From positions 27,439 through 41,660 of the forward strand of contig DOMY01000284.1 in NCBI GenBank assembly GCA_003509785.1: DNA of 14,222 nucleotides, given 5' to 3'. Within the stretch, counting starts at the first letter, position 1. Every line of letters begins with the position of its first letter. The notes below the pieces were generated by a model. It had not been told where the DNA came from. It saw nothing but the letters and a program-made list of their open reading frames with translations, and did no database searches. A program made the translations under genes and the position numbers. Positions 1 through 5,437 of this stretch are shown here, piece after piece. This DNA is from Gemmobacter sp. (GTDB taxonomy: Bacteria; Pseudomonadota; Alphaproteobacteria; Rhodobacterales; Rhodobacteraceae).

Positions 1-34
1 CACCCGCAACGCCCTGAACAACTGATAGATACCA

Positions 35-60
35 GAGGGCGACGCTTACTCGTCGCCCTC
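35..60. terminator. Hairpin over the marR stop codon, possible weak terminator
   Basis: A perfect 10-bp stem (35-44 with 51-60, GAGGGCGACG/CGTCGCCCTC) encloses a 6-base loop. The left-strand gene marR ends inside it: its TAA is at 46-48 and its last four codons form one arm. There is no proper T-tract on either side, only a short TTT at 64-66 on the + strand. It could be a weak terminator, a 3'-end stabilising hairpin, or a stem shared by a convergent gene ending just to the left. The stem is plain in the sequence; the function is inferred. Confidence 0.5.
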
Positions 61-489
61 CAGTTTCGTTCGCATCTCGCGCAGTACCGGCAAGACCGCG
101 CGCACCCGTTCGGCGCCCAAGGCCTGCACAACCTCGCCGATCAGCGGCGCAATGGCCTGCACAGCGGCATCGCGCGCCGAACGGCCGGCCGGGCTGATCG
201 CCACGAATTTGCGCCGCGCATCATCCCAATCCGGCCGAATATGAATATGGCCCGCCCATTCCAGCTTGGTCAGCGTATTGGTCATCGCGCCCCGGGTCAC
301 ATGAAAGCTGCGCGCCAGTTGGGCCGGGGTGCGTTCATCCCCTGCCCGCGCCAGATGGTTCAGCACCCCGAAATGCGACAGCTCCATCCCCTTGGGCAGC
401 ACTTTGGAAATGCGGTTGCGCGCCAGCTGATCCGCCATGAACAGCTCGCCGAACAGCGCAATCGCCAGATCTTCGGTTTTCTCTGCCAT
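46..489 (-). CDS. MarR-family winged-helix transcriptional regulator
   Basis: This encodes a 147-residue protein of typical MarR length. MarR proteins are dimeric repressors or activators that bind palindromic operators and often respond to small aromatic ligands or oxidants. The winged helix spans about residues 54-100: TPAQLARSFHVTRGAMTNTL supplies helix 2 and the recognition helix, and DWDDARRKFVAISPAGR is the wing with the family's D-x-D-x-R pattern. Flanking helices (5-30 and 105-142) would form the dimer interface. There is no cysteine, so thiol oxidation sensing of the OhrR type is excluded. I chose the ATG at 489 because it overlaps the upstream amidase stop by one base (TGATG), which suggests translational coupling; an in-frame GTG at 492 is the alternative. 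It is the last gene of the comF-grxC-amidase-marR run. The ligand and targets cannot be told from sequence. Confidence 0.93.
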   Translation of the reverse strand: MAEKTEDLAIALFGELFMADQLARNRISKVLPKGMELSHFGVLNHLARAGDERTPAQLARSFHVTRGAMTNTLTKLEWAGHIHIRPDWDDARRKFVAISPAGRSARDAAVQAIAPLIGEVVQALGAERVRAVLPVLREMRTKLEGDE

Positions 490-1325
490 CACGGGCCGTC
501 AAACGCACGGTCGTGCTGCAACGCGGGCACCCGGCTGCGTGCCCGGTCCACCTCGGCCAGATCCAGATCGGCAAAGGTCACGCCGGGATCGGTGCCACCA
601 TCGGCCAGAACCTCGCCCCAGGGAGCGATGACAAGGCTGTGGCCATGCGTCCGCCGCCCCTTGCCGCCGCCCGCGCTTTCCGGGTGAAAGCCGGTCTGCG
701 CCGGGGCCAGAACGAAACAGCCGGTTTCAATGGCACGGGCGCGCAGCAACACCTCCCAATGGGCCTGCCCCGTCAGGTGGTTGAAGGCGGCGGGCACCGT
801 CAGGATCTGCGCCCCCGCCTGCGCCAGCCGCCGGAACAGATGGGCAAAGCGCAGGTCATAGCACACGGCCATGCCGATCTTCGCAAAGGGCGTCTCGGCC
901 AGAACGGCACGGCTGCCGGGGCGATAGCCTGCGGATTCGCGGTAAACCTCGGTCTCCGACACATTCACATCGAACATGTGAATCTTGTCATAGCGCGCGG
1001 CAATTCCGCCATCCGGCCCGATCAGGAAAGACCTGTTGGCAAACCGCCCGTCGGCATCATGGGTCAACAGCCCCAGTGACCCGATCAGCAGCCAGATCCC
1101 CAGCGCCTGCGCCTCGGCCTGCAGGGCGGCCAGCGTTTCATCGGCCTCTTCATGCCGCAGCACCCGGCGCTGATGATCGCGGTTCGCGCTCAGCAGGTTG
1201 GTGCATTCGGGCGTCAGCACGAATTGCGCCCCCCCGGCCGCCGCCGCCCGCAGCAGCGACAGGGTTTCCGGCAGGTTCACCGCCGGATCATCGCCCACCG
1301 TCAGCTGAACAAGGCCGACCCGCAC
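489..1325 (-). CDS. Carbon-nitrogen hydrolase, Nit1/deaminated-glutathione-amidase-like
   Basis: A 278-residue nitrilase-superfamily amidase, probably cytoplasmic. The three catalytic residues are visible: Glu40 in FVLTPE, Lys114 in RYDKIHMFD, and the nucleophile Cys155 in AVCYDLRF. A further conserved glutamate lies at about 131. The length and the YDKIHMFDV context fit the Nit1/Nit2-type branch, whose characterised members hydrolyse deaminated glutathione or omega-amides of 2-oxoacids. The substrate here is inferred, partly from the glutaredoxin gene directly upstream. Translation starts at GTG (1325), three bases after the grxC stop. No ATG lies near, and the MRVGLVQL start aligns with the family's first beta strand. 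No strong Shine-Dalgarno sequence is visible, so coupling to grxC is likely. The stop overlaps the marR start by one base. Confidence 0.93.
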   Translation of the reverse strand: MRVGLVQLTVGDDPAVNLPETLSLLRAAAAGGAQFVLTPECTNLLSANRDHQRRVLRHEEADETLAALQAEAQALGIWLLIGSLGLLTHDADGRFANRSFLIGPDGGIAARYDKIHMFDVNVSETEVYRESAGYRPGSRAVLAETPFAKIGMAVCYDLRFAHLFRRLAQAGAQILTVPAAFNHLTGQAHWEVLLRARAIETGCFVLAPAQTGFHPESAGGGKGRRTHGHSLVIAPWGEVLADGGTDPGVTFADLDLAEVDRARSRVPALQHDRAFDGP

Positions 1326-1328
1326 CGC

Positions 1329-1586
1329 TCAGCCCGCCAGCAGGGCGTCAAGCTTGCCCTGATGATCCAGCGCATGGATGTCATCCGACCCGCCGACATG
1401 CTGCCCGCCGATCCAGATCTGCGGCACGCTGCGCCGCCCGCCTGCCCGCTCGGCCATCGCCATGCGCAGATCGGGATCACGGCTCACGTCGATTTCGGTG
1501 AAGGCCGCGCCCTTTTTCGTCAGCAGCCGTTTCGCGGCCAGGCAATAGGGGCAGGTCGGGGTGGTATAGATTTCGACGGGTTTCAT
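1329..1586 (-). CDS. grxC: Glutaredoxin 3 (dithiol, GrxC type)
   Basis: An 85-residue single-domain glutaredoxin, the usual length for bacterial Grx3. It reduces protein disulfides and glutathione mixed disulfides in the cytoplasm using glutathione. The dithiol site C12-P-Y-C15 lies in TTPTCPYCLAAK. The cis-proline loop is SVPQIWIG (Pro55), and the glutathione-binding GG-S-DD motif is at 65-69, so the fold is complete. A good ribosome site, GAGGAA seven bases before the ATG, supports the start. It lies 35 bp behind comF and 3 bp ahead of the amidase gene, inside a likely four-gene operon. Identification is firm; its preferred client proteins are unknown. Confidence 0.97.
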   Translation of the reverse strand: MKPVEIYTTPTCPYCLAAKRLLTKKGAAFTEIDVSRDPDLRMAMAERAGGRRSVPQIWIGGQHVGGSDDIHALDHQGKLDALLAG

Positions 1587-1621
1587 GACTCATTCCTCGC
1601 AGTTGCAGCAACTATAAGGAA

Positions 1622-2344
1622 TTAAGCATCCTTCGCAACGCGGCACAGCACGGCCACATCCACCCGCGCCGCCCCTGCCGCCAGACAGGCATCCGCGCAG
1701 ACCGCCAATGTCGCCCCCGAGGTCATCACATCATCCACCAGCAGCACCGGCCGCCCGGCCAGCTGCCAGTCATGCCGGGGGTTCACCCGGATCGCGCCTT
1801 CCACATTCACGAACCGTCCTTCGCGGTCGCGCCCCTCCTGGCTGCGGGTATTGCGCCGACGCAGCAGAAGATCGGGGCAATGCGGCAGGCTGCACAGCTT
1901 GCCCAATGCGCTGCCCAACACCGCCGATTGGTTATAACGCCGCCGGATCAGCCGCATCCAATGCAGTGGCACCGGCGCGATCAGCGTATCGGGCGCCAGC
2001 AGTGGCGCCACCGCCCGGCGCAGCCAGTCTGCCGCCGGGCGCGCCAGATCCAGCCGATCCCCGTGTTTCAGCGCCATCACCAGCCGCACACCGTTGTCGC
2101 GATACAGCATCACCGCGCGCCCCCGGCTCCACGGTCGGGCAATCGCCAGGCAATCGTCGCATTGCACCGGCGCGCCCCCCTCTTCCCCCGGCAGCGGCGT
2201 GCCGCAGCAATCACAGACCAACCCGGCAATGAAGGGCGTATCGCGCCAGCAACGCGCGCAAAGCCCGAAGTCCGTGGTCACCAGCGCATCGCAGCTGAGA
2301 CATTGCGGCGGGTAGATCAGCCGCACCGCCGCTTGTATTCTCAT
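1622..2344 (-). CDS. comF: ComF-family protein (double zinc ribbon plus phosphoribosyltransferase)
   Basis: A 240-residue protein with two parts. The N-terminus carries zinc-ribbon cysteine pairs (C15/C18, C29/C32, then C44/C47 and C62/C65). The C-terminus is a type I phosphoribosyltransferase fold with the PRPP-loop signature VLLVDDVMTSGATL at 200-213 and the family RRRYNQS motif at 134-140. ComF/GntX proteins are linked to DNA uptake in naturally transformable bacteria, but most species keep the gene for reasons not well defined. Nothing else nearby concerns competence. The start is backed by TAGGAGG five bases before the ATG. It heads the leftward operon and is divergent from the methyltransferase gene across 35 bp. 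Confidence 0.94.
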   Translation of the reverse strand: MRIQAAVRLIYPPQCLSCDALVTTDFGLCARCWRDTPFIAGLVCDCCGTPLPGEEGGAPVQCDDCLAIARPWSRGRAVMLYRDNGVRLVMALKHGDRLDLARPAADWLRRAVAPLLAPDTLIAPVPLHWMRLIRRRYNQSAVLGSALGKLCSLPHCPDLLLRRRNTRSQEGRDREGRFVNVEGAIRVNPRHDWQLAGRPVLLVDDVMTSGATLAVCADACLAAGAARVDVAVLCRVAKDA

Positions 2345-2379
2345 CCCACCCTCCTATGGTCCCGCAAAATGGAGGCAGC
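2345..2379. promoter_or_regulatory. 35-bp divergent gap holding both ribosome sites
   Basis: The gap between comF (leftward) and the methyltransferase gene (rightward) contains one Shine-Dalgarno sequence for each: TAGGAGG read on the - strand and GGAGG at 2371-2375 on the + strand. The space left is too small for two promoters, so the -35/-10 elements of each gene should lie inside the 5' coding part of the other, or transcripts start at or near the start codons. I did not find a convincing promoter motif here. Confidence 0.6.
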
Positions 2380-3192
2380 ATGACCCCCCCACCGCTGACA
2401 GATCGCAAGGCCCTTTCCCGCAACCGCGCCCGCGCCAGCCGCGCGGCGCTGTTCCTGCACGAAGAGGCCGTGTTCGAAGTTCAGGAAAGACTGATTCCAG
2501 TTAACAGGGCGTTCACAGCCCCGGCCATCGTCACGCCTTTTGCCGAAATCTGGCAGGATGTGCTGCCGGGGGCGAAAATCGTGCCCGATGCCGAGGTGCT
2601 TGATCTGCAACCTCAGGCGCATGATCTGGTGATTCACGCCATGGCGCTGCATTGGGCCAATGATCCGGTGGGCCAGCTGGTGCAATGCCGCCGCGCGCTG
2701 AAACCGGACGGGCTGTTTCTGGGCTTCCTGCTGGGGGGCCAGACCCTGCACGAATTGCGCGCCGTTCTGGCCGAATCCGAGGCGGCGGTGGCCGGTGGCC
2801 TGTCGCCCCGCGTGCTGCCGATGGGCGAAATCCGCGATCTGGGCGGGCTGTTGCAGCGCGCCGGGCTGAACCTGCCGGTGGCCGATGCCTTTACCCGGCA
2901 GGCCAGCTATCGCGACGCGCTGCATCTGATGCAGGATCTGCGCGCCATGGGCGAAGCCAGCGCCCTGGCCGCCCGTCCCCGGCATTTCACCCGCCGCAGC
3001 CTGTTTGCCGATGCCGCACAGCGCTATCACACCGCCTATGGCTTGCCCGAAGGCCGGATTGCCGCCACCTTCGAGGTGATCTGCCTGACGGGCTGGGCCC
3101 CGCATGACAGCCAGCAGAAACCGCTGCGCCCCGGCTCGGCCATTCAGCGGCTGGAAGATGCCCTGAAGGCTGCGACAAAGAACAGCAATTGA
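2380..3192 (+). CDS. BioC/NDUFAF5-like methyltransferase homologue
   Basis: A 270-residue relative of class I SAM-dependent methyltransferases. The opening FLHEEAVFEVQERLIPVNR resembles NDUFAF5-like and BioC-like proteins. The methyltransferase core is recognised by HDLVIHAMALHWANDP (81-96), which is motif IV and following, then RRALKPDGLFLGFLLGG (104-120) and the C-terminal ARPRHFTRRSLFADA region. The usual SAM loop (D-x-G-x-G-x-G) should lie near residues 43-58, but only AFTAPAIVTPF is present, with no glycine motif. It may bind SAM differently or do other chemistry; human NDUFAF5 hydroxylates an arginine of a complex I subunit. The ATG at 2380 with GGAGG at 2371 is preferred over an upstream in-frame ATG at 2356, which has no ribosome site. 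It lies 49 bp before hemH and is probably co-transcribed with it. Confidence 0.85.
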   Translation: MTPPPLTDRKALSRNRARASRAALFLHEEAVFEVQERLIPVNRAFTAPAIVTPFAEIWQDVLPGAKIVPDAEVLDLQPQAHDLVIHAMALHWANDPVGQLVQCRRALKPDGLFLGFLLGGQTLHELRAVLAESEAAVAGGLSPRVLPMGEIRDLGGLLQRAGLNLPVADAFTRQASYRDALHLMQDLRAMGEASALAARPRHFTRRSLFADAAQRYHTAYGLPEGRIAATFEVICLTGWAPHDSQQKPLRPGSAIQRLEDALKAATKNSN

Positions 3193-3241
3193 CCATCGCG
3201 CCACTGCCGCTATCTGGGCTGCAGGATAAAGGAGAAGACAA

Positions 3242-4321
3242 ATGCTGGACGCAACGCAGGACAAAGGGATGACGCTTCCCGGCGCGGGCCGCCTTGCCCA
3301 TGCCCCGGCAAACCACCCCCCCGTGCGCGAAGCGAAGATCGGGGTGCTGCTGGCCAATCTGGGCACGCCCGATCACTATGACTACTGGTCGATGCGGCGC
3401 TATCTGAACGAATTCCTGTCCGACCGCCGCGTGATCGACTTTCCGGCCTGGAAGTGGCAACCGCTGCTGCAGCTTGTCATCCTGACCAAGCGCCCCTTCA
3501 CCAGCGGCGCGAATTACAAGCTGATCTGGAACGAGGAAAAGGATGAAAGCCCGCTGATGACCATCACGCGGGATCAGACAGAGGCGATCGCCGCCGAATT
3601 GCGCAACAGCTATGGCGACAGCGTCATGGTGGATTTCTGTATGCGCTATGGCAATCCGTCAACCGAATCGAAGGTCCGCGCCATGGTTGCGGCCGGTTGC
3701 GAAAAGATCCTGTTCTTCCCGCTGTACCCGCATTACGCCGGCGCCACCTCGGCCACGGCGAATGACGCGTTCTTCCGCGCCCTGATGAAAGAAAAGCGCC
3801 AGCCCGCCAGCCGCACGGTGGCCGAATATTTCGACCATCCGCTGTATATCGAGGCCTTGGCCCAATCGGTGGAACGAGTTTATGCCCAGCTGGATCACCG
3901 GCCTGATGTGCTGGTCACCTCGTATCACGGCATGCCCAAGCGCTATCTGATGGAGGGCGATCCCTACCATTGCCAATGTGCCAAGACGAGCCGCCTGCTG
4001 CGCGAACGGCTGGGCTGGGAAAAGGGCGCCATCGACGTCACGTTCCAGTCGGTCTTCGGCCGCGAGGAATGGCTGCGCCCCTATACCGTCGAACATGTGG
4101 CCGAACTGGCAAAACAGGGCAAGAAGCGCATCGCCGTCATGGCCCCGGCCTTCAGCGCCGACTGCATCGAAACGCTGGAAGAGATCAACGGCGAGATCCG
4201 CGAATCCTTTGAACATGCCGGGGGCGAGGTCTTCACCTATATCCCCTGCCTGAACGCTGATTCGGCGCATGTCACCGCACTGTCCGAGGTGATTCGCAGC
4301 AATCTGTCGGGCTGGATCTGA
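3242..4321 (+). CDS. hemH: Ferrochelatase (protoheme ferro-lyase)
   Basis: A 359-residue ferrochelatase that inserts Fe2+ into protoporphyrin IX in the last step of protoheme synthesis, at the cytoplasmic face of the inner membrane. The family signature is clear: TSYHGMPKRYLMEGDPYHCQ at 226-245 contains the metal/proton-handling His229. APAFSADCIETLEE (301-314) supplies the active-site glutamate, probably Glu310. The N-terminus has IGVLLANLGTPD. A basic and proline-containing extension of about 30 residues precedes the core. The C-terminus has no cluster of cysteines suggesting a 2Fe-2S centre. The start is supported by AAGGAG seven bases upstream; Met10 is the only near alternative. A strong terminator follows 15 bases after the stop. 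Confidence 0.98.
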   Translation: MLDATQDKGMTLPGAGRLAHAPANHPPVREAKIGVLLANLGTPDHYDYWSMRRYLNEFLSDRRVIDFPAWKWQPLLQLVILTKRPFTSGANYKLIWNEEKDESPLMTITRDQTEAIAAELRNSYGDSVMVDFCMRYGNPSTESKVRAMVAAGCEKILFFPLYPHYAGATSATANDAFFRALMKEKRQPASRTVAEYFDHPLYIEALAQSVERVYAQLDHRPDVLVTSYHGMPKRYLMEGDPYHCQCAKTSRLLRERLGWEKGAIDVTFQSVFGREEWLRPYTVEHVAELAKQGKKRIAVMAPAFSADCIETLEEINGEIRESFEHAGGEVFTYIPCLNADSAHVTALSEVIRSNLSGWI

Positions 4322-4336
4322 TTCCCGCCGAAAAGC

Positions 4337-4366
4337 AAAAGGCGGCAGGAACCCCTGCCGCCTTTT
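4337..4366. terminator. Strong bidirectional terminator between hemH and the small-peptide gene
   Basis: A perfect 13-bp stem (4337-4349 and 4354-4366, AAAAGGCGGCAGG/CCTGCCGCCTTTT) has a 4-base AACC loop. Read rightward it ends in TTTT just after hemH. Read leftward it ends in TTTTGCTTTT after the small-peptide gene at 4387. Both flanking genes converge on it, so it should stop transcription both ways. Confidence 0.9.
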
Positions 4367-4386
4367 AGATCAAACTGGCTGTCAGC

Positions 4387-4566
4387 TCAGTTGGAAGCAA
4401 CAGCAGCCACAACGAGCAGCAGCAGCAGCGGAACGATAAAGCCGCCAGCCGACGACGAGGTCGCAGCTTCAACGACTTCCGGTTCCATGACCGGCTCAAC
4501 CATGCCACCAGCGAAAGCAGCGGAAGCAGCGACCGTCAGAGCGGCTGCGAGAACAAGTTTCTTCAT
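4387..4566 (-). CDS. Small exported membrane-anchored peptide, 59 residues, function unknown
   Basis: I do not recognise a named family. The 59-residue product has a clear Sec-type signal peptide (MKKLVLAAALTVAASAAFAG, likely cut after Ala19). A short acidic, proline-bearing segment follows (GGMVEPVMEPEVVEAAT, 20-36), then a Ser/Gly linker and a C-terminal hydrophobic segment (FIVPLLLLLVVAAVA, 43-57) ending in SN. The mature peptide would be about 40 residues, tail-anchored in the inner membrane with its acidic part in the periplasm. It has no Cys or His, so direct heme ligation by those residues is unlikely. The ATG has GGAGG five bases upstream. Eleven of 14 alanine codons are GCT and six of 10 valine codons are GTT, while neighbours use mainly GCC/GCG, a pattern often seen in highly expressed genes. 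It lies downstream of an L,D-transpeptidase gene and has its own possible promoter and a strong terminator. Confidence 0.85.
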   Translation of the reverse strand: MKKLVLAAALTVAASAAFAGGMVEPVMEPEVVEAATSSSAGGFIVPLLLLLVVAAVASN

Positions 4567-4586
4567 TTCGACCTCCAGTTATTGCA

Positions 4587-4615
4587 CCGTATCGAATTTT
4601 GCAGAGGCGATACGG
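4587..4615 (-). repeat. Inverted repeat in the leader of the small-peptide gene
   Basis: CCGTATCG (4587-4594) and CGATACGG (4608-4615) form a perfect 8-bp dyad around a 13-base spacer, ending 21 bases before the start codon at 4566. Related half-sites lie further upstream: CGTATT at 4634-4639 and GATACG at 4662-4667. It could be an mRNA leader hairpin, either stabilising or regulatory, or a protein-binding dyad. No T-tract follows, so a terminator is unlikely. Confidence 0.6.
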
Positions 4616-4643
4616 CACACCCAAGACTTACCTCGTATTGCGT

Positions 4644-4672
4644 TATGTAAACTTGAACCATGATACGCGCAA
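4644..4672 (-). promoter_or_regulatory. Possible promoter for the small-peptide gene
   Basis: Read leftward, TTGCGC (4667-4672) and TACATA (4644-4649) are separated by 17 bases, giving a start near 4637 and a leader of about 70 bases that includes the 4587-4615 dyad. The TTG of the -35 box is what alphaproteobacterial housekeeping promoters keep best. The -10 match is only moderate, so read-through from the upstream transpeptidase gene remains possible. Confidence 0.35.
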
Positions 4673-4712
4673 TGAGGCCGTTTGGGGCGCCAAGGGCCGC
4701 CAACGCATGGCG

Positions 4713-5279
4713 TCAAATTAGCAACACCTGCGTACCGACTTGCGCCAGTTCAAAAAGTTCCTCGACATGCTCATTGTACATGCCAATGCAACCATTAGAG
4801 GATTTCCGGCCAATCTTGCGCGTGTCATGCGTGCCATGGATGCGGTAATAGGTCCAGGAAAGCCACAGTGCCCGGGTGCCCAGCGGATTGTCCGGGCCGG
4901 GGCCGATGTAATCCGGCCAGTCGGGATTGCGCTCTTTCATCGACGGCGTCGGCCGCCATTCCGGGCCGACCACCTTCTTGATGATCTCGGTCCGGCCGCG
5001 GCGCGTCAGATCATCCGACAGCGGCACCGATGTGGGGTACAGCTTGTACACCGACTGATCCGCCGACCAGAAATGCAGCGCGCGTGACTGCGTATCCACC
5101 AGAACCGCGCCATTGGTCAGGGTCGTGAAATAGGGCTGCCAGTCCAGCATCCGGAAGCTGGAAATATTCGCCCGGATGCCGGTATCTGCCCAGGCCGGGA
5201 GTGCTGCCGCACCCAGTGCCGCCGCAGCACCGCCAAGGAGTGCCCGGCGGGAGGGCGTGAAATTCTTGTCTGCGGACAT
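4713..5279 (-). CDS. Tat-exported L,D-transpeptidase (YkuD domain)
   Basis: A 188-residue periplasmic YkuD-type enzyme. This family forms 3-3 peptidoglycan cross-links or links proteins to peptidoglycan, using a cysteine nucleophile. The signature is present: His148 in YYRIHGTHD, then KSSNGCIGM with Cys164 as nucleophile. The catalytic domain fills about residues 45-188. The N-terminus reads FTPSRRALLGG followed by an alanine-rich hydrophobic stretch to AWA-D (residue 31/32), a twin-arginine-type signal peptide. I chose the ATG at 5279 because AAGGAG lies eight bases upstream and the signal peptide then has normal length; an upstream in-frame start (5345) would add 22 residues before the signal. 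It is divergent from the CAP lipoprotein gene across 158 bp. The exact cross-linking role cannot be assigned. Confidence 0.93.
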   Translation of the reverse strand: MSADKNFTPSRRALLGGAAAALGAAALPAWADTGIRANISSFRMLDWQPYFTTLTNGAVLVDTQSRALHFWSADQSVYKLYPTSVPLSDDLTRRGRTEIIKKVVGPEWRPTPSMKERNPDWPDYIGPGPDNPLGTRALWLSWTYYRIHGTHDTRKIGRKSSNGCIGMYNEHVEELFELAQVGTQVLLI

Positions 5280-5327
5280 CCGCTCGACTCCTTGCAAGTG
5301 AATTCGGGTGATTTTTATCGCTAAATG

Positions 5328-5356
5328 CCCTATTTCGCAAATCAAAGGCTTGTCAA
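5328..5356 (-). promoter_or_regulatory. Possible promoter for the Tat-exported L,D-transpeptidase gene
   Basis: A perfect TTGACA -35 box reads leftward at 5351-5356. The matching -10 is weak: AATAGG with a 16-base spacer or ATAGGG with 17. The start would fall near 5321, leaving a leader of about 40 bases before the ATG at 5279. Confidence 0.4.
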
Positions 5357-5380
5357 TTGCCCCATCACGCAGACTTGGGT

Positions 5381-5409
5381 TTGAACCCCGGCGCGGGATT
5401 GGCTAAAGA
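5381..5409 (+). promoter_or_regulatory. Possible promoter for the CAP-domain lipoprotein gene
   Basis: TTGAAC (5381-5386) and TAAAGA (5404-5409) are spaced by exactly 17 bases. The start would fall near 5416, about 22 bases before the ATG at 5438. Both boxes match the consensus only in part. The site is back-to-back with the leftward TTGACA at 5351-5356. Confidence 0.4.
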
Positions 5410-5437
5410 CGGGCCATGCACAGGCATTGGTGATGGA

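Noticed and set aside
2..25. Possible last seven codons (TRNALNN) and TGA of a rightward gene ending at 25
   Set aside because: The position next to the hairpin at 35-60 fits a convergent gene, but seven codons are too few to support a call.
1602..1612. Small palindrome GTTGC-A-GCAAC between comF and grxC
   Set aside because: The arms are only five bases long with a one-base centre, it has no T-tract, and arms this short occur often by chance.
2341..3366. A 341-codon open frame on the - strand opposite the methyltransferase gene
   Set aside because: It is low-complexity and overlaps a well-supported gene. No motif or ribosome site supports it.
4391..4663. A 90-codon + strand frame rich in Ser/Thr/Ala
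   Set aside because: It is the reverse of the small-peptide gene, which has the signal peptide, ribosome site and terminator. The + strand product has no such support.
4698..4712. Hairpin CGCCA-N5-TGGCG after the Tat-exported transpeptidase stop as a terminator
   Set aside because: The stem is five base pairs and no T-tract follows on the leftward strand, so it is not a credible terminator.
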